A stretch of DNA of 13,383 bases from Ruminococcus sp. (GCA_003446315.1 DMBA01000114.1:1-13383); one strand, 5' to 3'. Shown: positions 6,542-13,383, numbered from the stretch's first letter. The notes: generated by a model not told the origin, from the letters alone. Made by a program: numbers and translations.

Positions 6542-7393
6542 TTATGCATTCTGATGATCCAGATACGCTTTTGCCGCATCTCTGACCGCCGGATCTGCTG
6601 CAACATGCGCTGCGGCACTTTTCAGTGCAGAAATGCATTCTTCTTTGTACTGCCCGCCGTTGATGCAGCGGTTCAGCATCCAGAGTGTGTGTATGGCAGG
6701 TGTCCGCCTGACAGAAGCGATCAGCAGCGGAATATAATCCGGATAAAACTGCTCCACAAACCGCACCACAGCCCCCGGCATCCCGAAATCATCCAGCGGG
6801 TGACGCTCCATCAATAAGAGCAGATCTTCCACAACCGCAAAGCCCGCACCCTCTGCTGCTATTTCATCCATGATTTCTTCGGATTCCAATTCAAAATCAT
6901 CCGAACCGATCAGACATTCCAGATCCTGATGGATCAGATAATACAGCTTTGTCCATTTTCGCATAGCATCGCCACTGATATCCGGCGAGATTTTTCTCCG
7001 GTACAGACTGTCCCAGAAGCAGTCTCCGATCATAAGGGATTCATAATCTTCCGGAAATGCAATTCTGCCGTTGTACAAATCCCACTGAAATGCACTGATT
7101 TGCGGTTCTTCACATGCAAATAATTCATAGCAGTACGGATTGATTTCCAGCTCGGCAAGGCTTTTCTTTGTGAATGCTTCAACTGCTCTGCACATTTTAT
7201 CAAAAGAAGCATACCGGAGTGTTGCTCTGAATGCGCCGTCTGTGCCGTCATAATCAGAATCGTAATCAAGCAGCAGCGTATGATCGTTCAGGACTTTCAG
7301 TAAACAGCAGATGCCCTCATACTTCTTCTCGCAGAAAATGACGACCGGCTGCTTTCCGACGGAAATATATCTGAGCAGATCCTGCACTGTCAT
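6542..7393 (-). CDS. Unrecognised protein inside the preQ1 operon
   Basis: This 283-residue acidic, soluble protein has no signal peptide or membrane segment. The N-terminal half (1-115) looks like a mixed alpha/beta domain with several aromatic residues and Cys. The C-terminal third, from about 195, is helical: MERHPLDDFGMPGAVVRFVEQFYPDYIPLL (in two parts), then TLWMLNRCING. That wording reminds me of immunity or SMI1-like accessory proteins of Firmicutes, but I cannot place it in a named family. GAGGTG about seven bases upstream supports the ATG at 7393; a GTG at 7402 lies within that site. It sits 22 bases after queC and 35 before queF, so it must be co-transcribed with preQ1 synthesis genes. 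Nothing in it points to deazaguanine chemistry. Confidence 0.75.
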   Translation of the reverse strand: MTVQDLLRYISVGKQPVVIFCEKKYEGICCLLKVLNDHTLLLDYDSDYDGTDGAFRATLRYASFDKMCRAVEAFTKKSLAELEINPYCYELFACEEPQISAFQWDLYNGRIAFPEDYESLMIGDCFWDSLYRRKISPDISGDAMRKWTKLYYLIHQDLECLIGSDDFELESEEIMDEIAAEGAGFAVVEDLLLLMERHPLDDFGMPGAVVRFVEQFYPDYIPLLIASVRRTPAIHTLWMLNRCINGGQYKEECISALKSAAAHVAADPAVRDAAKAYLDHQNA

Positions 7394-7415
7394 TGATATC
7401 ACCTCTGCGTTCTGT

Positions 7416-8099
7416 TTATGCGTTCAAAGCCGGATCACTGATGCCGTTTGCAGCAAATGCAGCGGCACGGTCGCGGCAGGTGCCGCATAATCCACAGGGC
7501 GTATCTCCGCCCTCATAGCAGCTCCATGTCAGCTCATAGGGCACATGCAGACGCAGTCCTTCTGCAACAACATCCGCCTTTGTTTTCCCGACAAACGGTG
7601 CTTCAATCCGAAGCTGTTTTCCGCTGCCTAGCCAGATCGCAGTATTCATCGCGTCATTGAAAGCCGTGCTGCAATCGGGATACGCATTGCCTGCTGCGTC
7701 ATCCGCATGTGCGCCGTAATAAATGACCTCGCAGCCGTGCGAAAGCGCAATACTCGCCGCCGATGACAGGAACAGTCCGTTCCGGAACGGTACATAGGTC
7801 GAAACAGGCTTGCCGTCTGTTTCCGCAAGCTGTTCTGCATAGCTTTCCTTCGGAATTTCCGCGTCACTGCCTTTGAGCAGGGAGCAGTCCGAATCTGCAA
7901 AAATCTGTGCCAGATCAAGCGTTTGCAGCTTTACGCCGTAATATGACGCAACAGCCTTTGCCGCTTCCAGCTCTTTTGTATGCTTCTGCCCATATGAAAC
8001 CGACAATGCAAGCACTTCATCTGCGCCGTATTGTTCGATTGCCAGCGCCAGACAGGTCGAGCTGTCCAGACCGCCGCTGAATAAAACCAGAGCTTTCAT
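7416..8099 (-). CDS. queC: 7-cyano-7-deazaguanine synthase (preQ0 synthase)
   Basis: QueC converts 7-carboxy-7-deazaguanine and ammonia to preQ0 with ATP, first forming the amide and then the nitrile. The 227-residue protein has the PP-loop ATP pyrophosphatase motif SGGLDSST (8-15) at its N-terminus, a central VPFRNG segment, the GAHADD motif, and the C-terminal zinc site Cys194, Cys202, Cys205, Cys208 in CYEGGDTPCGLCGTC. All family residues I would look for are present. ATG 8099 has AAGGAG seven bases upstream; it shares one base with the folE stop (TGATG), so the two are translationally coupled. Longer in-frame starts would lie inside folE. Confidence 0.97.
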   Translation of the reverse strand: MKALVLFSGGLDSSTCLALAIEQYGADEVLALSVSYGQKHTKELEAAKAVASYYGVKLQTLDLAQIFADSDCSLLKGSDAEIPKESYAEQLAETDGKPVSTYVPFRNGLFLSSAASIALSHGCEVIYYGAHADDAAGNAYPDCSTAFNDAMNTAIWLGSGKQLRIEAPFVGKTKADVVAEGLRLHVPYELTWSCYEGGDTPCGLCGTCRDRAAAFAANGISDPALNA

Positions 8100-8668
8100 C
8101 ACTTGACTCCTTCCGCGATCATGCGCTGCAAATTCCAGTCTTCCCGGAATTTTCCGCAAAATGTCTGTGTTACGGTACGGGCAGAAGCATTCCGGATGCC
8201 TCGTGCGGTCATGCAGCTATGTGTACCGGCAATCACGACCCCGACATCCGGTGTTCCGGCAGCATCCATCATGATCTCCGCAATATCTGCTCCAAGACGT
8301 TCCTGTAATTGCAGCCGCTTTGCTGCCATATCACAAATGCGGGCGATCTTGCTCAGCCCGATGACCTTCCCCTGCGGCACATACGCGACATTGACCGACA
8401 TATCATACATCAGAGCAAGGTGATGCTCGCAGTAGGAAAACACCTCAATATCCCGCACAACGACCGGCCCTGCATGTTCGGGTGCAGAAAAGGTTTTCCC
8501 GAACATTTCCGCAATTTCATGATTGCTGTAGTTGATGCCGTCGAATACTTCCGCATACATTCTGGCAACACGATCCGGTGTTTCCAGCAAGCCTTCCCTG
8601 TCCGGATTCTCACCCAATGCAAGCAAAATGCCGCGGACATGTTCCGCAATTGCTTTTTGGTCGATCAT
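8099..8668 (-). CDS. folE: GTP cyclohydrolase I
   Basis: FolE opens GTP and closes it to 7,8-dihydroneopterin triphosphate plus formate. That product feeds both folate and queuosine; the neighbours here say it serves preQ1 synthesis. The 189-residue protein has the usual short form. The zinc ligands are Cys80 and His83 in YCEHHLAL and Cys152 in [19 protein letters not shown] (30-38) and the GLSKIARI segment are family signatures. Start ATG 8668 has AGGAG six bases upstream and lies one base after the queE stop. A second folate-type folE elsewhere in the genome is possible. Confidence 0.97.
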   Translation of the reverse strand: MIDQKAIAEHVRGILLALGENPDREGLLETPDRVARMYAEVFDGINYSNHEIAEMFGKTFSAPEHAGPVVVRDIEVFSYCEHHLALMYDMSVNVAYVPQGKVIGLSKIARICDMAAKRLQLQERLGADIAEIMMDAAGTPDVGVVIAGTHSCMTARGIRNASARTVTQTFCGKFREDWNLQRMIAEGVK

Positions 8669-8669
8669 A

Positions 8670-9335
8670 TTATACTCCTCTCGCCATCGGATCCCAAATA
8701 AACTTATGAAGCTGCAATTGCAACCGGAAATCGCCCATATGCTCGGCTTTCATGATCTCAACGATCTCTGCCGGATCAATTCTGCCGAATACCGGGCTCA
8801 GAAACATGGTACATCGCGGCTGATATTGTGCTGCAATTTCCCTTGCACGAAACACATCTTCTCTTGAACCGCAAACAAATTTGACCGAATCTCCTTCTTG
8901 CAGCAGTGCAAAATTTTCTGTGCACATATGCTGTTCCATTTTGCTGGAAGGCAGCTTATAGTCCATTGTAAAAGCAGGTCTGTGTGATGTGCAGAATGCA
9001 TGCAGCGGAACAGAACCGTTCGTTTCAATTTCTACATGCATTCCCATCAGCAAAAGCCGTTCAATCACATCCTGAATCTGATCCTGCAACAGCGGTTCTC
9101 CGCCGGTCAGTGTGACATATTGTACACCGTTTTGCTTTGCCTGCTCTGCGATCGCGGCGATGCGGTTCAGGTCGGCTGTCTCATGCGGTGCATCGTTTCC
9201 GCACGCCCATGCCGTATCGCACCAGTCACAGCGCAGATTACAGCCTGCAAACCGCAAAAATAATGCAAGTGCACCGGCATGCAGTCCTTCGCCGTTGATA
9301 CTGATAAAATGCTCCGCAAGTTTATATACTGCCAT
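8670..9335 (-). CDS. queE: 7-carboxy-7-deazaguanine synthase, radical SAM
   Basis: QueE uses S-adenosylmethionine and a 4Fe-4S cluster to contract the ring of 6-carboxy-tetrahydropterin to 7-carboxy-7-deazaguanine. In the 221-residue protein, SINGEG (12-17) precedes the cluster motif Cys32-x3-Cys36-x2-Cys39 ([10 protein letters not shown]), the standard radical SAM spacing. The LTGGEPLLQ motif follows near residue 80, and ETNGS is the next strand. The helix between cluster and GGEP motif is short, as in the QueE family. Start ATG 9335 has GAGGAG seven bases upstream, within the last codons of queD; the gap to the queD stop is 4 bases. Confidence 0.96.
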   Translation of the reverse strand: MAVYKLAEHFISINGEGLHAGALALFLRFAGCNLRCDWCDTAWACGNDAPHETADLNRIAAIAEQAKQNGVQYVTLTGGEPLLQDQIQDVIERLLLMGMHVEIETNGSVPLHAFCTSHRPAFTMDYKLPSSKMEQHMCTENFALLQEGDSVKFVCGSREDVFRAREIAAQYQPRCTMFLSPVFGRIDPAEIVEIMKAEHMGDFRLQLQLHKFIWDPMARGV

Positions 9336-9339
9336 CTTG

Positions 9340-9759
9340 TCACTCCTCGTAGCAGGCACAATTATCCGGCGTTTCATAGACCGTTACCCGAACCACCGGA
9401 ATCCCCTTTTCTTTCAATGCCTGATAAAATGCTTTCGAAAAATGCTCCGCAGTCGGACGATACGGTACCGCAATCAGCCGGAACCCTTCGTCATGAAGTG
9501 CTGCAACGGTCGTTTCTTTCAGCGAGCCTTCTTCATAAATCATCGCATGGTCATAGTCATCCGCAAGTGTGCGAACGGCTGCTTTCAAATCACCGAAGTC
9601 GATGACCATGCCGCGTTTTTCGCCTGTTTCCTGTAGAACATTGCTGCCGGCTTCCACCTCGATCACCCAGCGATGTCCGTGCAAATTTGCACATTTTCCT
9701 TTGTATCCGGAAAGAAAATGCGCACTGTCAAATGCAGCAGATGTTTTCAATATAAACAT
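9340..9759 (-). CDS. queD: 6-carboxy-5,6,7,8-tetrahydropterin synthase
   Basis: QueD turns dihydroneopterin triphosphate from FolE into 6-carboxy-tetrahydropterin with loss of acetaldehyde and triphosphate. The 139-residue protein has the zinc-binding His14 (SAHFL), His27 and His29 (NLHGHRW), the catalytic Cys23, the DFGDLK segment (54-59), the catalytic Asp70-His71 pair, PTAEHFSK, and Glu129 (YETPDN), which holds the pterin ring. Start ATG 9759 has AAGGGGG seven bases upstream. It follows the HAD gene by 13 bases and opens the block of five preQ1 genes. The Cys23 and His pattern fits QueD rather than eukaryotic-type PTPS, and the neighbours settle it. Confidence 0.96.
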   Translation of the reverse strand: MFILKTSAAFDSAHFLSGYKGKCANLHGHRWVIEVEAGSNVLQETGEKRGMVIDFGDLKAAVRTLADDYDHAMIYEEGSLKETTVAALHDEGFRLIAVPYRPTAEHFSKAFYQALKEKGIPVVRVTVYETPDNCACYEE

Positions 9760-9772
9760 GAGAATCCCCCTT

Positions 9773-10399
9773 TCATTCTAATAAGCCGCACAATTCCTGC
9801 ACGGAATGCACCGTATGATCCGGAAAAATAGCGATTTTCTGCGGCTTCTGAACAGCATGCAGCCCCTGCCGCATCCATACGGTCTGCATTCCGGTCTGCT
9901 GTGCCGGTGCAATATCATTTTCAAGCCGATCCCCGATCATGATGATCTCCTGCGGCGGACAATCTGCTTTTTGACAGGCAAAAGCAAAGAATGCCGGATC
10001 CGGTTTTGCATAGCCTTCGGCATCAGAGAGCAGGCAGATCTGAAAAAACCGGAGAATACCGTCCCGCAATAATCTGCGGCGTGTGTCGGCAGGCTGATTT
10101 GCCAGAATCCCCAACCGGTATTCTGCGGCGAGTTTTTCCAGCATTTGCGCAGTTCCTGCAAACAAAATCTCTTTGTTCGGATCATAAGGCACGCTCTCTG
10201 CTATGCCAAATTGTTCCCTTGCATATGTAAACGGGGACGGTGCAAAATTTGCCGCCCCGCAGCGCATTTGTGCTGTGAAATCTGCTTCGGTTACCGGATA
10301 TCGGTTTGATGCGAGCAGGCGCTTTATCCGTTCCGCATCGGCAGCAGATTCGTCATAAAGCGTGTTGCCTAAGTCGAAAAAAATCCACCTTTTTTGCAT
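9773..10399 (-). CDS. HAD-superfamily hydrolase, likely phosphatase
   Basis: This 208-residue protein of the HAD subfamily I probably hydrolyses a small phosphorylated metabolite. Motif I is FFDLGNTLYD (7-16): nucleophile Asp9 is kept, but Gly11 takes the place of the usual second Asp, a variant common in Clostridia proteins and perhaps slower as a phosphatase. Motif II (GILANQ) has Ala where Ser/Thr is usual. Motif III Lys lies in YAKPDPAFF and motif IV is GDRLENDI. A helical cap sits between motifs I and II. The start at 10399 is chosen because it follows the kinase stop by 1 base (TAAAATG) with GGCGGA as binding site; longer starts would overlap the kinase gene. Substrate unknown. Confidence 0.85.
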   Translation of the reverse strand: MQKRWIFFDLGNTLYDESAADAERIKRLLASNRYPVTEADFTAQMRCGAANFAPSPFTYAREQFGIAESVPYDPNKEILFAGTAQMLEKLAAEYRLGILANQPADTRRRLLRDGILRFFQICLLSDAEGYAKPDPAFFAFACQKADCPPQEIIMIGDRLENDIAPAQQTGMQTVWMRQGLHAVQKPQKIAIFPDHTVHSVQELCGLLE

Positions 10400-10400
10400 T

Positions 10401-11018
10401 TTATCCGCCGATCGTGACATTTGCAGACAAATCCGGACGATATTCCGAATAATAAAATCTTTCTGCCGGAAAATATCTGTTTTCATATTTTTTCCGGATT
10501 TCGTCCGCATTTCCGATATAAAGATCCCGTTTCAGCACACGCGCCAGCCGTTCCAATTCCGGTACATCCATATATACCATAAAATCAAATACGCCGCGCA
10601 ATTCCTGCCTTTGCAGAAAGATGCCTTCCGTCAGGATCACGGTATCCGGCTGCACGGAAAGCGCCTGATGGATATAGCAATCGTGCTCTTTATCATAAAG
10701 CTCTGCGGTCACTTCTTCATGCGCATGCCGGATCTCCCCGATCAGCTCCAGAAAAGCCGCATATCGCCACTGCAAATGATAATAGCACATCCATTCCGGA
10801 TAGGACGAATTATACCGGATCGCTTTCACATGAATAAAATCATCTATATGCAGCAGCACTGTGTGCAAACCGTTTCGTTCCAATTCAGCTTGTATTTCTT
10901 CTGATATCGTACTTTTTCCGGCTCCGCCCAGACCGTCAATGCCAATGACAGGACATGTTTTCTGCGCTGCAATTGCTTTGACAGCCGATATGATCTGCCG
11001 GATCTGTTCTGTTTCCAT
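10401..11018 (-). CDS. P-loop kinase of the uridine kinase/phosphoribulokinase type
   Basis: This 205-residue protein has the Walker A motif GLGGAGKST (29-37) in the strand-loop context VIGIDGLGGAGKST. It also has an HIDDF motif near residue 74, typical of uridine kinase and phosphoribulokinase relatives, and LTEGIFLQ as a later strand with the conserved Glu-Gly. A lid region with Arg/Lys (LARVLKRD) follows. Such enzymes phosphorylate nucleosides or similar small hydroxyl compounds with ATP. True uridine kinases have a somewhat different HxxF and lid signature, so the substrate is open. ATG 11018 has AGGAG ten bases upstream, directly after the leader terminator. It is the first gene of the preQ1 operon and the only one besides HAD to precede queD. 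Confidence 0.8.
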   Translation of the reverse strand: METEQIRQIISAVKAIAAQKTCPVIGIDGLGGAGKSTISEEIQAELERNGLHTVLLHIDDFIHVKAIRYNSSYPEWMCYYHLQWRYAAFLELIGEIRHAHEEVTAELYDKEHDCYIHQALSVQPDTVILTEGIFLQRQELRGVFDFMVYMDVPELERLARVLKRDLYIGNADEIRKKYENRYFPAERFYYSEYRPDLSANVTIGG

Positions 11019-11033
11019 TGATTCATTTCTCCT

Positions 11034-11062
11034 AAAAAAAGCCTGTCCGTTTCCAGACAGGC
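11034..11062 (-). terminator. Leader terminator ahead of the kinase-HAD-que operon
   Basis: On the minus strand, GCCTGTC (11062-11056) pairs with GACAGGC (11047-11041) around an 8-base loop, followed by seven T (11040-11034) and then directly AGGAG, the ribosome binding site of the kinase gene. It lies within the leader, downstream of the promoter at 11188, so it can only serve as a regulated attenuator or to stop most transcripts before the operon. Confidence 0.8.
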
Positions 11063-11085
11063 GCATATACTGAATATGTCATGTG

Positions 11086-11130
11086 CCCGTAGTTTTGTTT
11101 AACGACAGGATGGTGCAAACGAACTGTCGC
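11086..11130 (-). promoter_or_regulatory. Candidate preQ1-I-type riboswitch aptamer
   Basis: In minus-strand RNA sense, stem GCGACAG (11130-11124) pairs with CUGUCGU (11108-11102, outer pair G-U). The 15-base loop UUCGUUUGCACCAUC lies between them, and the tail UUAAACAAAACUACGGG runs from 11102 to 11086. The preQ1-I class has a small stem, a loop starting at U/UUC and ending in C, and an A-rich tail ending ACUA or ACAA followed by G; the tail here is very like that of the Thermoanaerobacter example. A loop UCGU to tail ACGG pairing could form the pseudoknot. The loop is longer than the usual 10-12. The gene set downstream makes preQ1. Promoter upstream and terminator downstream fit an OFF switch acting on transcription. 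Confidence 0.55.
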
Positions 11131-11159
11131 GGATCTCGCAGCCGAAATCTCATTTATAT

Positions 11160-11188
11160 AGTATAGCATGGTTTATGCAAAAAGTCAA
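11160..11188 (-). promoter_or_regulatory. Promoter of the kinase-HAD-que operon
   Basis: Minus strand TTGACT (11188-11183), 17-base spacer, TATACT (11165-11160). Transcription would start near 11153. The leader of about 135 bases to the ATG at 11018 holds the candidate riboswitch and the terminator; nothing else is seen between the promoter and the divergent gene's promoter at 11280. Confidence 0.75.
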
Positions 11189-11279
11189 GTGATTCCCCTG
11201 AAAACCTGTCTTTCAAGTGTGTATGGTATCCTTTTTTAACCGGCAATTCAGCAATATGCACAATCATGCGGAAAATCAA

Positions 11280-11308
11280 TTGACAAATTCAGATAATAAT
11301 GGTAAAAT
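11280..11308 (+). promoter_or_regulatory. Promoter of the LRR-dockerin gene
   Basis: TTGACA (11280-11285), 17-base spacer, TAAAAT (11303-11308). Transcription would begin near 11315, about 40 bases before the ATG at 11356. An in-frame ATG at 11299 lies inside this promoter and is therefore not the start. Confidence 0.7.
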
Positions 11309-11355
11309 ATAGATATCACAGCCAATCTGTGCTTTATTTTGAGAGGGGAATTATT

Positions 11356-13323
11356 ATGCAAGCTGTAAACAGTAAAAAGAAGAACCCAAGACGTCTTCGG
11401 ACAGTCGGGATCCTGACGGCAAGCGGGATTCTGCTGCAAACACTATGTGCGATGCCCGTATCTGCGGATGCAAGCGGCTCTTGCGGTGATAATGCCGTGT
11501 GGACGCTGACCGGTACCACTTTGAAGATCAGCGGAACCGGTGCAGTCACCAGCACAGCAAGCATCAGCACACAAAGCTCCAATGTAAAGGATGTTGTCAT
11601 TGAAAACGGCATCACATCCCTGCCGAATAATGCGTTCAATGCATATTCCAAATTGGAAACACTCAAAATGGCTGACAGCGTCACTTCAATCGGCAAATAT
11701 TTATGCTATAACTGCGGCGCTCTGAAATCTGTCCGGTTTTCGGATAATCTTACGGAGATCCCGGCTTCCAGTTTCTATAGCTGCCGTTCTATGGAGTCTT
11801 TGACACTTCCATCCAAACTGACAAAAATCGGAAACAGCGCATTCCAGAATAATATTGCATTGCAGTCCCTGAAACTGCCTGACGGTGTGATTGATGTCGG
11901 AAGCTATGCCTTTTATGGCAATAATGTCCGGACACTGGATCTCGGCAAGTCGCTCCAGACGATCGGTGCACATGCATTTGATATGTCCTGTTTTGAAAAG
12001 GTGACCATCCCGCCGACCATCGTTTCGATCGAAAATGCTGCAATCGGTCTATACTTCCTGACAGTCGAGTTTCTAAACGGCAGACTGGTCGGCAACTCTT
12101 ACGACGGCCCCGGAAAAACGACCATTGTCGGTGCTGCCGGAAGTGCGGCGGAAACATATGCCAAATCGGCAGGTCTTTATTTTATTGCGGAAGGCGGCAG
12201 CCATACACACACATGGGGTGCATGGAAAACCGAAACCGCAGCAGGCTGTGAAACAGAAGGCAGCCGCGTCCGGACATGTACCGGCTGCGGCGCACAAGAA
12301 ACTGAAACAATCCCCGCAACCGGTCATAATTTCGGTGAGTGGAAAACCGATATTCCCGTGACTTGTGAAACGAACGGCAGCGAGGCGAGAGTTTGTGCGA
12401 ACTGCGGTAAGAAGGAAACAAGATTTGTTGCATCTACCGGTCATAAATGGAGTGATTGGTCAGTCACGGTGCAGCCGACTGTCTCGAATGACGGCAAAAA
12501 AGAACGTAAATGTGAAAAATGCGGTTCCGTTGAGTCGGAAACGATCCCGAAGCTGATCGGCTACGCCATCACGTTTTCTTGCAGTTCCGGCGGAACCGTA
12601 TCGACGAAAGATCCCAACCCGATTGAAGCAGGCGGTAATTTCACCATTCAGATCACACCGAATGACGGCTATATGGTGAGCGATATCGTTGTGGACGGCG
12701 TTTCGCAGGGCGCTGCTAATTCCTATACACTCAATAATGTCAGTGCACCGCATACCATCTATGTCTCCTTTGTGCCGATTCCTGTTGTTGTAACAAAGAA
12801 GTGCGTGCAAATCAATATTGTTCCCCAAAAAGCAGTTTGGTACAGCCATGAAACGGAGTTTTCTCAGAAGGATTTCGTCATTTCTGCTGTCATTTCGGAT
12901 AACGGAAATCTCACAACGGTTGATATTTCCAATGCGTGCCGTGCAAATGGTTCTCCGCTTTCCCTGACTGCGGACAGAAAATACGGCATCAAAACGGTGA
13001 CCTTCCAGTATACCGGAAATGACCAGGCTGTTTCGGAATATGTTCAGGCAAATCCGATTCAGGCAGGCATCCCGATCTATATGCTCGGAGATGTCGATCA
13101 AAACGGCAATATCGAAGCGAGCGATGCAAACTTTGCACTGAATGTCTATCTGGATTTTATTTTGCAGACCCATGAGACACCGGTCACAGACACACAGTAT
13201 ATGCTCGCTGATGTGGACGGGATCGACGGCGTGACCGCAAAAGATGCCATGTATATTCTGGAATTCTTTGTGGAAGCAGTGAACGGAAATCAGCCTTCCT
13301 GGAGCAAGATCATTCCGTCATGA
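11356..13323 (+). CDS. Secreted BspA-type leucine-rich repeat protein with Cys-pair repeats and C-terminal dockerin
   Basis: This 655-residue secreted modular protein starts with a basic signal peptide (KKKNPRRLR, hydrophobic core 17-33) cut after VSA at residue 37. Residues about 75-245 are BspA/LRR_5 leucine-rich repeats of roughly 23 residues (units like LETLKMADSVTSIG and LTLPSKLTKIGNSAF). Residues 285-401 are three 39-residue repeats with Trp and paired Cys. About 405-480 is a beta domain resembling InlB B-repeats (GGTVS, GYMVSDIVVDG, IYVSF). Residues 490-570 are a likely Ig-like beta domain. Residues 577-645 are a type I dockerin with calcium loops DVDQNGNIEASD and DVDGIDGVTAKD. GAGAGGGG eight bases upstream supports ATG 11356. 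It would attach to a cohesin and bind protein or polysaccharide; no catalytic module is seen. Confidence 0.9.
   Translation: MQAVNSKKKNPRRLRTVGILTASGILLQTLCAMPVSADASGSCGDNAVWTLTGTTLKISGTGAVTSTASISTQSSNVKDVVIENGITSLPNNAFNAYSKLETLKMADSVTSIGKYLCYNCGALKSVRFSDNLTEIPASSFYSCRSMESLTLPSKLTKIGNSAFQNNIALQSLKLPDGVIDVGSYAFYGNNVRTLDLGKSLQTIGAHAFDMSCFEKVTIPPTIVSIENAAIGLYFLTVEFLNGRLVGNSYDGPGKTTIVGAAGSAAETYAKSAGLYFIAEGGSHTHTWGAWKTETAAGCETEGSRVRTCTGCGAQETETIPATGHNFGEWKTDIPVTCETNGSEARVCANCGKKETRFVASTGHKWSDWSVTVQPTVSNDGKKERKCEKCGSVESETIPKLIGYAITFSCSSGGTVSTKDPNPIEAGGNFTIQITPNDGYMVSDIVVDGVSQGAANSYTLNNVSAPHTIYVSFVPIPVVVTKKCVQINIVPQKAVWYSHETEFSQKDFVISAVISDNGNLTTVDISNACRANGSPLSLTADRKYGIKTVTFQYTGNDQAVSEYVQANPIQAGIPIYMLGDVDQNGNIEASDANFALNVYLDFILQTHETPVTDTQYMLADVDGIDGVTAKDAMYILEFFVEAVNGNQPSWSKIIPS
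12208..12558 (+). repeat. Three tandem 39-residue repeats with Trp and Cys pairs
   Basis: The repeat unit runs H-x-[WF]-x-x-W, about 10 residues, C-x-x-x-G, R-x-C-x-x-C-G, E, then GH of the next unit. The His codons start at 12208, 12325 and 12442, exactly 117 bases apart. Units one and two have three Cys; the third has lost the first Cys (TVSNDG in place of xCETxG). The CxxC pair resembles a zinc knuckle or a disulfide in secreted proteins. Repeats of this kind are frequent in ruminococcal surface proteins, with unknown role. Confidence 0.85.
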
Positions 13324-13363
13324 GCAATAATATATACTGACAGCAAAAGGCTGCGTAACCTGA

Positions 13364-13369
13364 TATAAT
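13364..13369 (+). promoter_or_regulatory. Possible -10 box of a gene beyond the right edge
   Basis: TATAAT with TG one base upstream (TGATATAAT, 13361-13369) is a possible extended -10. The only -35-like box, CTGACA, is 21 bases away, too far. No terminator is visible between the stop codon at 13323 and here. Confidence 0.2.
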
Positions 13370-13383
13370 CCCCTTAGAGTAGA

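Noticed and set aside
11034..11153. T-box leader in front of the kinase gene
   Set aside because: There is no T-box sequence (UGGNACCGCG type) and no specifier stem; the gene is not an amino-acid or tRNA-charging gene.
11299..11355. N-terminal extension of the LRR-dockerin protein to the ATG at 11299
   Set aside because: That ATG lies between the -35 and -10 boxes at 11280-11308, and the extension would spoil the signal peptide. ATG 11356 has a strong ribosome binding site.
12460..13173. Minus-strand open frame opposite the LRR-dockerin gene
   Set aside because: It is antisense to clear beta-repeat and dockerin coding sequence, has no domain pattern and no ribosome binding site.
1..13383. 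CRISPR array or other cas genes near the Csm6-like gene
   Set aside because: I looked for regularly spaced 25-40 base repeats and for Cas proteins on both strands and saw none. The array may lie elsewhere in the genome.
1..13383. tRNA, rRNA, insertion sequences or phage genes
   Set aside because: No tRNA clover-leaf, rRNA segment, transposase, integrase or terminal inverted repeat pair was recognised.

Overview
The window looks like chromosome of a Gram-positive anaerobe of the Oscillospiraceae, most likely a fibre-degrading Ruminococcus. Two secreted proteins carry type I dockerin modules, one of them fused to an expansin, and this combination is known from cellulosome-making ruminococci. 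Most genes have strong AGGAG ribosome binding sites and TTGACA-17-TATAAT promoters. The genus is inferred from content only.

Left part (1-5050). The minus strand opens with the N-terminal half of a TrmA/RlmD-type RNA uracil-C5-methyltransferase that runs off the left edge. Divergent from it is a single-gene unit (840-2090) whose protein has the layout and length of Csm6, the CARF-HEPN ribonuclease of type III CRISPR systems. No CRISPR array or other cas gene is in the window, and both the CARF ligand loop and the HEPN R-X4-6-H motif look degenerate. Next come a DUF218/YdcF-family lipoprotein on the minus strand, a divergent secreted dockerin-expansin, and an unrecognised gene (4406-4990) with a structured 5' leader. 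Hairpin terminators separate these units, two of them bidirectional between converging genes.

Middle part (11188 down to 5053, minus strand). One long, tightly packed operon reads: P-loop nucleoside kinase-like gene, HAD hydrolase, queD, queE, folE, queC, unrecognised gene, queF, membrane-anchored ComEC-like metallo-beta-lactamase protein. FolE, QueD, QueE, QueC and QueF together form the complete route from GTP to preQ1, the precursor of queuosine in tRNA; the later steps (Tgt, QueA, QueG/QueH) are not here. A good promoter lies about 130 bases upstream of the first gene. The leader contains a hairpin with a loop beginning UUC and an A-rich tail like a preQ1-I riboswitch, then an intrinsic terminator directly before the first ribosome binding site. 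The likely arrangement is feedback shut-off of the whole operon by preQ1.

Right part (11280-13383, plus strand). A 655-residue secreted protein has BspA-type leucine-rich repeats, three exact-period 39-residue Cys-pair repeats, a beta-repeat domain and a C-terminal dockerin. It is probably a cell-surface or cellulosome-associated adhesion or scaffold component. No terminator is visible after it before the window ends.
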